NCBI RefSeq assembly: GCF_003076755.1
Contig: NZ_QDKM01000011.1
Coordinates: forward strand, 35,413-99,412
DNA from: Pararhodobacter oceanensis
Lineage (GTDB): Bacteria > Pseudomonadota > Alphaproteobacteria > Rhodobacterales > Rhodobacteraceae
Length of the DNA: 64,000 nucleotides
Direction of reading: 5' to 3'
Below, in pieces: positions 34,148-41,863 of the stretch. The translations under genes were made by a program, and so were the position numbers. How positions within the stretch are numbered: position 1 is the stretch's first letter; the number at the start of each line of letters is the position of its first letter. The notes beneath the pieces are model-generated. The model was not told where the DNA came from and made no database searches. It saw only the letters and a program-made list of their open reading frames with translations.

Positions 34148-35488
34148 ATGCAGCAGCATCACCGAGACAGCCGCAAAATTGATCCCACCCGCGGTGCGAC
34201 GCTGGGCGATGGCACGCCCAATGATCAGGACCGGATTGAAATCGGCCCGACCCAACTTGCGATGCGCGAGTGGGAGGGGGCCGATCTGACGCTCCCCGAT
34301 CTTGCGAAAATGCGCAGCTATCGGCACGCGCGCCTGACCAAGCACATCGTTGATCGCGGTTACGCGGGGCTTCTTATGTTTGATCCGCTCAACATCCGCT
34401 ATGCCACGGATTCCACCAATATGCAGCTTTGGAACATGCATAACCCGTTCCGCGCGGTGTTGCTTTGTGCGGACGGTTACATGGTCATCTGGGACTATAA
34501 AAACGCGCCCTTTCTGAGCACCTTCAATCCATTGGTCGCCGAACAACGCTCGGGCGCCGATTTATTCTATTTTGGTCGTGGCGACAAAATTGATCTGGCC
34601 GCCGATGTCTTCGCCAATGAGGTGCGCGGGCTGCTTAAGGATCATGCGCCCAATCAAAAGAAACTCGCGGTCGACAAGATCATGCTGCACGGTTTGACCG
34701 CGCTAAGGGCGCAGGGGTTCGAGATCAAGGACGGTGAAGAGGTCACCGAAAAATCCAGATCCATCAAAGGCCCCGACGAGATTCTGGCGATGCGCTGCGC
34801 CTCTCATGCCTGCGAGACCAGCGTCAAGGCGATGGAAGATTTCGCCCGCGCGCATGTTGGCAATGGCGAAACATCAGAGGATGAAATCTGGGCCATTCTC
34901 CACGCCGAGAACATCAATCGAGGGGGCGAATGGATCGAGACGAGGTTGCTGTCGTCGGGGCAACGCACAAATCCATGGTTTCAGGAATGCGGGCCAAGGA
35001 TCACCCGACCCAACGAGATCATCAGCTTTGATACCGATTTGATCGGCCCCTATGGCATCTGTGTTGATATCTCGCGCAGTTGGTGGATTGGTGATCAAAA
35101 GCCGCCGGCGGATATGATCTATGCGATGCAGCATGCGCATGAGCATATCATGACCAATATGGAGATGCTGAAACCGGGTGTCATGATCCCCGAGTTGACC
35201 GCCAATGCCCACCGGCTGGATGACAGGTTTCAGGCGCAGAAATATAGCTGCCTGATGCACGGGGTTGGCTTGTGTGATGAATGGCCCTTGGTTGCCTATC
35301 CCGATAAGGCGGTTGTGGGGGCTTTTGACTATCCGCTGGAGGCGGGAATGGCGCTTTGCGTTGAGGCAGCAGTGGGCGAGGTCGGCGGGAGTTTCACCAT
35401 CAAGCTGGAAGATCAGGTACTGATCACCGAAGATGGCTATGAAAACCTCACGCAATATCCCTTTGATGCCGCTTTGATGGGGAGGTAA
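34148..35488 (+). CDS. dddP: DMSP lyase DddP (M24 peptidase fold)
   Basis: A 446-residue protein; the ATG at 34148 has GGAGG 8 bases upstream and gives exactly the length of characterised DddP. The opening RKIDPTRGATLGDGTPNDQD and the segments MFDPLNIRYATDSTNMQLW and FDTDLIGPYGICVDISRSWW are diagnostic. All known metal ligands fall at the same numbers as in the crystallised enzyme: Asp295, Asp297, Asp307, His371, Glu406, Glu421, with catalytic Asp377. It splits the algal osmolyte dimethylsulfoniopropionate to dimethyl sulfide and acrylate in the cytoplasm. No acrylate-handling gene or DMSP importer is adjacent, so it works as a stand-alone gene here. Confidence 0.97.
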   Translation: MQQHHRDSRKIDPTRGATLGDGTPNDQDRIEIGPTQLAMREWEGADLTLPDLAKMRSYRHARLTKHIVDRGYAGLLMFDPLNIRYATDSTNMQLWNMHNPFRAVLLCADGYMVIWDYKNAPFLSTFNPLVAEQRSGADLFYFGRGDKIDLAADVFANEVRGLLKDHAPNQKKLAVDKIMLHGLTALRAQGFEIKDGEEVTEKSRSIKGPDEILAMRCASHACETSVKAMEDFARAHVGNGETSEDEIWAILHAENINRGGEWIETRLLSSGQRTNPWFQECGPRITRPNEIISFDTDLIGPYGICVDISRSWWIGDQKPPADMIYAMQHAHEHIMTNMEMLKPGVMIPELTANAHRLDDRFQAQKYSCLMHGVGLCDEWPLVAYPDKAVVGAFDYPLEAGMALCVEAAVGEVGGSFTIKLEDQVLITEDGYENLTQYPFDAALMGR

Positions 35489-35515
35489 TTCCGGGCGCCC
35501 GGCGGATTTTCATGC

Positions 35516-36733
35516 TCACATCAGGCCGAGAATGACGCCGCCAGATGCGATCAGCACAACGATGGTCCAGGGCGGTGCCTTCCAGACCGTGAGCAGGACA
35601 AAGCCGGTCAGGCCGAGGGCGAAATCATAGGGCGTTAGAATGGCGCTCGTCCACACGGGATCATAGAGCGCGGCGCCCAGAATCCCCACCACGGCGGCGT
35701 TGGCACCGCGCATCGCGGCCTGTGCGCGAGGGCGCGACCGGAAGGCATCCCAGAAGGGCAATGTGCCAACCAAGAGCAGAAAGCCGGGAAGGAAGATCGC
35801 GATAAGTGCGATGGAGGCCCCAATGAAACCCTTCGCAACAGGTGTGACCGCACCGAGATAGGCAGCGAAGGTGAATAGCGGTCCCGGCACGGCCTGCGCC
35901 ATGCCGTATCCAGACAGGAACGCGTCATTGCTGACCGCGCCTGACGCCACGACTTCGGCCTGCAAAAGCGGCAGCACGACATGACCGCCGCCGAAAACAA
36001 GCGATCCTGCGCGGTAGAAAGCGTCAAACAGGGCAAGACCCTGTGACACTCCGGCAGCAAGGGGCAAGAGGAGCAAGAGCAGGGCAAAGAGCGCCAGCGA
36101 GATCGCCCCCAGGCGTTTTGATACGCGAAATGTCAGCTGTCCGATTGCGGGATCAGGGGCCGCGCGGCATAGCCAGAGACCCGCGATCCCCCCAATGAGG
36201 ATCGCGGCGACTTGCCCGATAGAGCCCGCCGCGAAGATCACGATCAGCAGGGCTGCAAGCGCGATGCTTGCCCGCGCGCGGTCAGGCGTTAGGCTGCGCG
36301 CCATCCCCCAGACGGCCTGTGCAACAACGGCAACCGCCACCACCTTGAGGCCGTGGATCAGCCCCTCGCCAACCGGCCCCTCAAAGGCAGCAGCGCCGAA
36401 GGCGAAGAGCACCAAAAGCAGCGCCGAGGGCAGGGTGAAGGCTGCCCATGCGGCCAATGCACCAAGGGGGCCGCCCCGCAATAAGCCAAGCGCGAACCCG
36501 ACCTGACTGCTCGCGGGGCCGGGAAGGAACTGACACAGGGCGACAAGATCGGCGTAACCCGCCTCATCAATCCATTTCCGGCGGGTGACCAACTCATCGC
36601 GGAAATAGCCTAGATGCGCGATGGGGCCACCGAATGAGGTCAGGCCCAGCTTCAAGAAGGCGCGAAAAACCTCGCCCGCTGTCCCTTGTGGCATCGGCTT
36701 GTCAGCTGCCATCGTTTCTGTGTCCGACGTCAT
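35516..36733 (-). CDS. chrA: Chromate transporter, two-domain
   Basis: A 405-residue membrane protein with two CHR repeats. The first carries FLKLGLTSFGGPIAHLGYFR and LCQFLPGPASSQVGFALGL. The second carries AGSLVFGGGHVVLPLLQAEV and GYGMAQAVPGPLFTFAAYLG. I chose the ATG at 36733, with GGGAG upstream. Long CHR proteins export chromate (or take part in sulfate/chromate antiport). It is convergent with dddP with a 27-base gap. No ChrB-type regulator gene is adjacent. Confidence 0.93.
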   Translation of the reverse strand: MTSDTETMAADKPMPQGTAGEVFRAFLKLGLTSFGGPIAHLGYFRDELVTRRKWIDEAGYADLVALCQFLPGPASSQVGFALGLLRGGPLGALAAWAAFTLPSALLLVLFAFGAAAFEGPVGEGLIHGLKVVAVAVVAQAVWGMARSLTPDRARASIALAALLIVIFAAGSIGQVAAILIGGIAGLWLCRAAPDPAIGQLTFRVSKRLGAISLALFALLLLLLPLAAGVSQGLALFDAFYRAGSLVFGGGHVVLPLLQAEVVASGAVSNDAFLSGYGMAQAVPGPLFTFAAYLGAVTPVAKGFIGASIALIAIFLPGFLLLVGTLPFWDAFRSRPRAQAAMRGANAAVVGILGAALYDPVWTSAILTPYDFALGLTGFVLLTVWKAPPWTIVVLIASGGVILGLM

Positions 36734-36988
36734 GAAATAGCTCCCGGATTCTGCCCTGCGCCTCGATGCCATAAGGCGTTGCGCGATGAAACCGGCGTTG
36801 AGAGCGGCTGGCCTACTTTATGGCACGATGGTTGAGGGGCAGGGGCGGCAGAGGGTCTCCGGGCGCGATCCGGTCATGCTGGCGGCGGGTGGTATCGTGC
36901 TAATGCAGATGGAGGGGTTTACCAGATCGAGCAATGGGCCACCGGCGCCTATGCGAGGCATACCGCTGGCAACCGGCAAGGGCAGGTT

Positions 36989-37195
36989 TCAGGCGGTTTC
37001 AATCTGCGGTGTCTGCACATCGGCACTCTTGAGTTGCTGCGCCATGATCTGCCGAAAGGACAGGCTCGGATTTGCTTCGGCAAGCATGCCGACCTTGATC
37101 CAGAATTCGGCCTGCGCATTGATCGAACGGCACATGACCGAACTGGACTTGCGCAGTTCCTCATGCAGGTCGTCCCCGATTTTCACGATGCCCAT
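36989..37195 (-). CDS. ParD-like antitoxin-family protein
   Basis: A 68-residue protein with AGGAGAG upstream of the ATG at 37195. MGIVKIGDDLHEELRKSSSV at the N-terminus is the beta-strand plus helix of a ribbon-helix-helix DNA-binding domain, and INAQAEFWIKVGMLAEANPS continues the ParD-like family pattern. No ParE toxin gene is adjacent. Instead it is divergent from a type I methionine aminopeptidase gene, with a 26-bp palindrome in between. As I recall, family members do occur next to map-type genes, so a non-toxin regulatory role is possible. Confidence 0.8.
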   Translation of the reverse strand: MGIVKIGDDLHEELRKSSSVMCRSINAQAEFWIKVGMLAEANPSLSFRQIMAQQLKSADVQTPQIETA

Positions 37196-37217
37196 CGACG
37201 CCTCTCCTGCGTGTTGT

Positions 37218-37243
37218 TATACGAAACATATATGATTCGTATA
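37218..37243. promoter_or_regulatory. 26-bp palindromic operator between parD-like gene and map
   Basis: TATACGAA (37218-37225) and TTCGTATA (37236-37243) flank the inner palindrome CATATATG; only the pair 37226/37235 breaks the symmetry. It lies 23 bases upstream of the parD-like start and 69 upstream of the map start, in an AT-rich island. A ribbon-helix-helix protein encoded next to it is the natural binder. Confidence 0.65.
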
Positions 37244-37311
37244 TATCGGGACTGGCTGCCGGTCAATCGGACCTCTCTGGCTGCAGTTTGTAATACGCAG
37301 AAGGGTTTATG

Positions 37312-38151
37312 ATGGGCGGCTATATCAACGTGCCACGCGCACCACGGGCAGAGGATGCCCGTCGAACCGAATCCATCAAGCTTTACGGGCCGGACGCCTT
37401 TGAGGGAATGCGCCGCGCGGGTGCCCTGACGGCCAGATGCCTCGACGGTGTGTCCGATCTTATTCGCCATGGCACCGCTTTGGCCGAGATCAACGCCTTC
37501 GTTCTGGAGTTTGCGTCTGCGCATGATGCCAGGCCCGCAACGCTGGGCTACAAAGGTTATCAATACGCCTGCTGCACATCGGTGAACCACGTGGTCTGCC
37601 ACGGTTTTCCGACTGACAAGAGGCTGCGCGACGGCGATATCGTGAATGTCGATGTCACCCTGATCCATGACGGGTGGCATGGGGATTCAAGCCGGATGTA
37701 TGCGGTGGGAAAGCCAAAACGCGCGGCGGAACGGCTGATCCAGATCGCGCATGAGGCGATGATGCGGGGGATCAGGGCGGTGCGACCCGGCGCGCATCTG
37801 GGGGATATCGGTCATGCGATCCAGAGCTATGCACACTCCCAGCGCTGTTCGGTTGTCCGCGAGTTTTGCGGCCACGGCATCGGGCAGGTGTTTCACGATT
37901 CCCCCGATGTCTTGAATTTCGGCAAGGCTGGCACCGGGCCGGAATTGCGGGCGGGTATGATCTTCACCGTCGAACCGATGATCAATCTGGGGGGCGCCGG
38001 CGTGAAGATGCTGGCGGACGACTGGACCGCGGTGACGCGGGACCGGTCCCTCTCGGCGCAGTTTGAACATTCGATTGGCGTGACGTCTGAGGGGTGCGAG
38101 ATCTTCACCCTTTCGCCACAGGGCCTGCACGCCCCCGGGATCGTGCTTTGA
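37312..38151 (+). CDS. map: Type I methionine aminopeptidase
   Basis: A 279-residue protein; I prefer the second of two tandem ATGs (37312) because AAGGG is then 6 bases away. It has the M24 fold with the expected ligands: HVVCHGFPTD (substrate His), VNVDVTLIHDGWHGDSSRM (two metal Asp), CGHGIGQVFHDSP (metal His), FTVEPMINLG (metal Glu) and FEHSIGVT (metal Glu region). It removes initiator methionine from nascent proteins. The usual housekeeping copy should exist elsewhere in the genome; linkage to a ParD-like regulator suggests a regulated second copy. Confidence 0.92.
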   Translation: MGGYINVPRAPRAEDARRTESIKLYGPDAFEGMRRAGALTARCLDGVSDLIRHGTALAEINAFVLEFASAHDARPATLGYKGYQYACCTSVNHVVCHGFPTDKRLRDGDIVNVDVTLIHDGWHGDSSRMYAVGKPKRAAERLIQIAHEAMMRGIRAVRPGAHLGDIGHAIQSYAHSQRCSVVREFCGHGIGQVFHDSPDVLNFGKAGTGPELRAGMIFTVEPMINLGGAGVKMLADDWTAVTRDRSLSAQFEHSIGVTSEGCEIFTLSPQGLHAPGIVL

Positions 38152-38170
38152 AGCAATTGGGTCTGAACGA

Positions 38171-38857
38171 TCAACTCCGGTAGCCAACCCAGCCCTTGAA
38201 GGTGAAGGCGGCATAGAAGAGCTGAATATCGGTGAACCCTGCCGCGGCCAAAAGGGCTTGGTCCTGTTGCGGTGCCAGGATCGGCAGGCGGGTGTTGAAG
38301 GTTTCAACGCTCTGTGCCGCCTGTTGCCGGGGCATGCCATGGGAGATCATCATTGCCGCGTTCCGGCGCAGCCACATATCCCGATCCGCGCCCTCGGGGA
38401 CGCTATGGTGCATCACCACCAGCGGCGCCCCCGATCGCAAGCGACGCGCGATCTGTTGCAGGGTGTGCAGGCGCTCATCTTGGGGCAGAAAATGCAGCGT
38501 CAGCAAACAGGTCGCGCCGTCAAAAGGGCCGTCCGGCGCATCGTCGATATAGCCTTGGGTGAAGGACACGCGCTGAGAGTGATCGCCGAGCGTGACACGC
38601 GCCTGATTGAGCATCTCTGCCGAAGGGTCGATACCGTCAAAATGCCATCCGGGCTGCATCTCTAAGAAGGCGTTCAACTCCAAGCCGCCGCCAGCCCCCA
38701 AGACCAAAACGCGGCCAGATGGCGATACGCATTCGGCCAGCAGAACCCCGGCCATGCGGTAAACGTCATATAGGCCGGGAACCAGCCGCTCGGTCCTTGC
38801 TGCATAGTCGCTGGTATCGCGGGTGAACGCATGATTGCTTTTGCCGCTCTGAGTCAC
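38171..38857 (-). CDS. Class I SAM-dependent methyltransferase
   Basis: A 228-residue protein. Motif I is VLVLGAGGGLELNAFLE, followed by an acidic strand end DGIDPSAEMLNQAR (motif II) and CLLTLHFLPQDERLHTLQQI (motif IV region). This is the UbiE/TehB-like fold. The start codon overlaps the stop of the upstream flavoprotein gene (ATGA). It is the last gene of the three-gene operon Rrf2, flavoprotein, methyltransferase. The substrate is unknown. Confidence 0.88.
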   Translation of the reverse strand: MTQSGKSNHAFTRDTSDYAARTERLVPGLYDVYRMAGVLLAECVSPSGRVLVLGAGGGLELNAFLEMQPGWHFDGIDPSAEMLNQARVTLGDHSQRVSFTQGYIDDAPDGPFDGATCLLTLHFLPQDERLHTLQQIARRLRSGAPLVVMHHSVPEGADRDMWLRRNAAMMISHGMPRQQAAQSVETFNTRLPILAPQQDQALLAAAGFTDIQLFYAAFTFKGWVGYRS

Positions 38858-39750
38858 GGATGGATATCCGGCCAGATCAGAGATCGATGCAGCTGCATGC
38901 CCGCCATGGCACCGTCACCAACGGCAAGGGACACGGAATGCGGCATCATCGCTGCGTCACCGCAGGCATATACACCGCGCACCGTGGTTTCCTTTGACCC
39001 TTCGACCGCGATCATCTGCCCGATCGGGCCTTGTGCCATGGAGCATCCCAGATTGGCGGGCAATGAACTGGAGGGGGTGACGGTCGGCGCCACAAAGAGG
39101 CCGGCAAAGGAGAGGGTGCGGCCACCCCTCAACTGCACATCTGCCTCACCCGAAAGGGCGCGGATGGCTGTGTCTTCAATGGTGATGGCTTTCTGTTCAA
39201 GGGCCTGCCGGGCTGCAGGCTCGAGCGTCAGGGCGCCATTGGTGAACAACGTCACCGTGCCCCATTCGCTCAGCAACTCGGCCTGATGCGCTGACATCGG
39301 ACCGGTCGCGATGACGCCGATGCGGCCTGCGTCCAGTTCGTAGCCATGACAATAGGGGCAATGGAAGACAGACCGCCCCCAACGCTCCTCCAGCCCGTCG
39401 ATATTTGGCAGGTGGTCGGTGACGCCGGTGGCAAAGAGGAGGCGGCGACCGTGGTGGGTTTGGCCATCGGCGATGGCCACGTCGAAGGCGTCATACTCTC
39501 CGTTAACGGCGACGGCCTCGCCGTCAACCCAAGTCAGCGTGGGATAGGCCTCTAGCTGCTGGCGGGCCTCCTTGGCGATGGAGGCGGGGTCGGTGCCGTC
39601 CTGACCGAGAAACCCGTGAGACTGGCGTGCCATGCGGTTGCGCCTGTTGCCAGCGTCGATCACGAGCACGGACCTACGCGCACGCAGAAGCTGGAGGGAC
39701 GCCGACATGCCCGCATAGCTTCCGCCGATGACAATGACATCGTAGATCAT
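38854..39750 (-). CDS. Thioredoxin-reductase-like FAD/NAD(P) oxidoreductase
   Basis: A 298-residue flavoprotein. The FAD motif is VIVIGGSYAGMSASLQLLRA at the N-terminus, and the redox-active pair lies in FHCPYCHGYEL (C-x-x-C). The second nucleotide-binding region is RIGVIATGPMSAHQAELL, and the C-terminal FAD motif is GVYACGDAAMMPHSVSLAVG. Proteins of this size and order resemble thioredoxin reductase, but members paired with Rrf2 regulators often lack a cognate thioredoxin. It is coupled to the methyltransferase gene and directly follows the Rrf2 gene. Confidence 0.92.
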   Translation of the reverse strand: MIYDVIVIGGSYAGMSASLQLLRARRSVLVIDAGNRRNRMARQSHGFLGQDGTDPASIAKEARQQLEAYPTLTWVDGEAVAVNGEYDAFDVAIADGQTHHGRRLLFATGVTDHLPNIDGLEERWGRSVFHCPYCHGYELDAGRIGVIATGPMSAHQAELLSEWGTVTLFTNGALTLEPAARQALEQKAITIEDTAIRALSGEADVQLRGGRTLSFAGLFVAPTVTPSSSLPANLGCSMAQGPIGQMIAVEGSKETTVRGVYACGDAAMMPHSVSLAVGDGAMAGMQLHRSLIWPDIHP

Positions 39751-40197
39751 TCAGGGCTCTTTCTGTTGAACAAGCGCGGCGTATCGCAGAGCGAAATCCG
39801 CAGAAAGGTCGGCTAGGGTGATCTCGCCAAAGCGCGCCAAAAGCAGGGCCTCGGCTTCGGCAAAGGTTTGATCCAGAGCGGCATTGACGGCCTGTTCGAC
39901 AAGACAGGCGGGTGCCGCGTTGCGATGTCCCACAGCGAAAATCGCGGGCTCTCCCAAAGCATCATGCAATTGGCGCAGCGAAACCGTCGACAGGTCGGCA
40001 GTGATACGCCAGCCCCCCGCATGACCCCGCGCCGAGGCTACGATACCGGCCTCCCGCAGGAACGCCATCGTCCGCCGCACCACAACGGGGTTGGTCATCA
40101 GGCAGGTGGCAAGATCGTCAGAGGTCATCGGGTCATCACGCTCTGCCATATGGAGGAGAGCATGCAAGACCAAGGAGAGGCGACTGTCTCGTTTCAT
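39751..40197 (-). CDS. Rrf2-family transcriptional regulator
   Basis: A 148-residue winged-helix protein. The HTH is MTSDDLATCLMTNPVVVRRTMAFLREAGIV and the wing is GHAGGWRITADLSTVSLRQL. Only two cysteines are present (in ATCL and PACL); the three-cysteine cluster of IscR/NsrR is missing, so it should not bind a classical Fe-S cluster. Its stop abuts the start of the flavoprotein gene (TGAATG), so it heads the operon and probably regulates it in response to redox or thiol state. Confidence 0.9.
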   Translation of the reverse strand: MKRDSRLSLVLHALLHMAERDDPMTSDDLATCLMTNPVVVRRTMAFLREAGIVASARGHAGGWRITADLSTVSLRQLHDALGEPAIFAVGHRNAAPACLVEQAVNAALDQTFAEAEALLLARFGEITLADLSADFALRYAALVQQKEP

Positions 40198-40701
40198 GTA
40201 ACTTTAATAGTTATGATTCGGGCCATGTGTCAAGCAAAACGCCAGTTTGCGACGTTTCGTTGGGAACCTGCCGATACTCCGCCGCGATCAGATTGCGAAA
40301 GCCTGTGTCATTGCGAAATCCCTTCGGGGTGTCCGAAAGCGTCGGGCGATGATGGCTTGCAGCGCGCTGTTTTTGAGATGGGCGCTAAGTCTGCGACGTA
40401 GATATGTGACGCTGGCTTTGGGTTGGGGTGTCGCTTGGCTCCGGTTGCCTGAGCGCGCAGCGGGTCGTTCTCTGGTGAGGCCATGGCGCCTTGCTACACT
40501 CACCAAGGGAGGGGTTCCTGAGCCCGTCGGAACAGGCCTCTGTGACGAAAAAGGCTCCTGTGACACAGACTCCGCTATCCGATTTGTCTGCGGGGTTCGA
40601 TCTTGAAAGATCACGGAGACTTGTTCATAAGACCTCCAATCCAGCGAATCAGCATTCATTGCCCGCCAGACAGATGTTTTCACCTTCTGAGCGGAGCACT
40701 C
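40198..40701. other. Intergenic region between rrf2 and the heme/iron operon
   Basis: About 500 bases that should hold the promoters of both divergent units. I looked for a Fur/Irr-type palindrome and did not find a convincing one. Short open frames on both strands (for example 40288-40752 minus) have no recognised motif. Confidence 0.35.
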
Positions 40702-41775
40702 GTGTTGAAACTCCAGACAATTGATCGGCTTGATGCCGGTGTCGATTCGCATTTGGTCCTTGGCGGTCTTGATCCGCGGGCCGAAGCACAGGCTGTGCAG
40801 GAACTTTTGCGCAAAATCGCCAATGAGAACGGCATCGCCTCGTTCGAGAGTGCCGAGACGGTAACCCTGTCGCTGTTCGGTGGCACCCTAAGCGTCGGTG
40901 CGGCTGATCCCGGCGCGAAGATTGTCATCACCGCAGAAGACGACACCGGGCTGTTCCGGCTGCAGCAGATCGTGCTTGGCCTGTCGAGCCATCACAACGT
41001 CGCGCTGGCGCCAGAGTGGAGCCGGAGCTGGCCGGACCGTCACTCGCCGAACCTGAAAGTCGCGCAAGTGGTCCATGTCGAGCAGGTCTCGCCAGGGTTT
41101 CGCCGGGTCCGTCTGCGCAGTGACGGGTTCCGCGATCTGGAGGACAGCGCACTGCATGTCCGTCTGCTTATTCCGCCGCGGGATCGGGCGCCGATCTGGC
41201 CCTGGCTGGATGACAATGGCCGCCAGATCTGGCCCGAGGGCGATGATGCCCTTCACCGTCCGGTCTATACGTTCCGCATGATTGATCCGGCGGCGGGCAT
41301 CGGGGATGTTGATATCTTCCTGCATGACGGCGGTCGCGTCACCGAGTGGAGCGAAACCGCCGCACCGGGAGAGGTGATCGGCACCATGGGGCCAATCGGC
41401 AAATCCCTGCCTGCCTGCGACTGGGTGGCGCTTTTTGGCGATGAGACGGCTCTGCCCGCCATCGCCCGGCATCTTGAGACCCTTCCGGCCGACACCCGAG
41501 GAAAGGCGTTTGTGCATCTGCAGGACCTGCGCGACCGGCAGGACCTGACCGCGCCAGCGGGTGTCGAGGTCGAATGGATCACCGGCAAGGGTGAGCCGCT
41601 GCTCGATGCCATGCGGGGGCTGAAGATCCCCGAAACCTCGCGCTTTATCTGGTTCGCCTCTGAGAAATCCCAGTGCCAGACGGTCCGTGCCTATTTGCGC
41701 GACGATTTGGGCATGACCCGCGACGAGACCCATGTGACCGCGTATTGGACGCGCGCCACGACCGCAACGGACTGA
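40702..41775 (+). CDS. Siderophore-interacting protein with an N-terminal DUF2218-type domain
   Basis: A 357-residue protein starting at GTG 40702 with GGAG 5 bases upstream; a longer upstream frame lacks a ribosome site. Residues 1-105 (for example SFESAETVTLSLFGGTLSVG and LFRLQQIVLGLSSHHNVAL) form a small domain of the DUF2218 type. Residues about 110-355 are the SIP/ViuB flavin-reductase fold: RPVYTFRMIDPAAGIGDVDI (FAD region), LFGDETALPAIARHLETLP and RFIWFASEKSQ (NAD region). Such enzymes reduce ferric siderophores or assist heme release in the cytoplasm. It is the first gene of a four-gene iron/heme operon. Confidence 0.88.
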   Translation: MLKLQTIDRLDAGVDSHLVLGGLDPRAEAQAVQELLRKIANENGIASFESAETVTLSLFGGTLSVGAADPGAKIVITAEDDTGLFRLQQIVLGLSSHHNVALAPEWSRSWPDRHSPNLKVAQVVHVEQVSPGFRRVRLRSDGFRDLEDSALHVRLLIPPRDRAPIWPWLDDNGRQIWPEGDDALHRPVYTFRMIDPAAGIGDVDIFLHDGGRVTEWSETAAPGEVIGTMGPIGKSLPACDWVALFGDETALPAIARHLETLPADTRGKAFVHLQDLRDRQDLTAPAGVEVEWITGKGEPLLDAMRGLKIPETSRFIWFASEKSQCQTVRAYLRDDLGMTRDETHVTAYWTRATTATD

Positions 41776-41863
41776 CGGCACCCGCCGTCTGCCGCCACCG
41801 CGAGCAATCTGCCAGCTTCATCCTAAAAAACCGCCGCATCTCAGCGGCCTACAGGAGGACGTT

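Noticed and set aside
40288..40752. Minus-strand 154-codon frame upstream of the iron operon
   Set aside because: No motif, and it overlaps the chosen GTG start of the siderophore-interacting protein; treated as intergenic.
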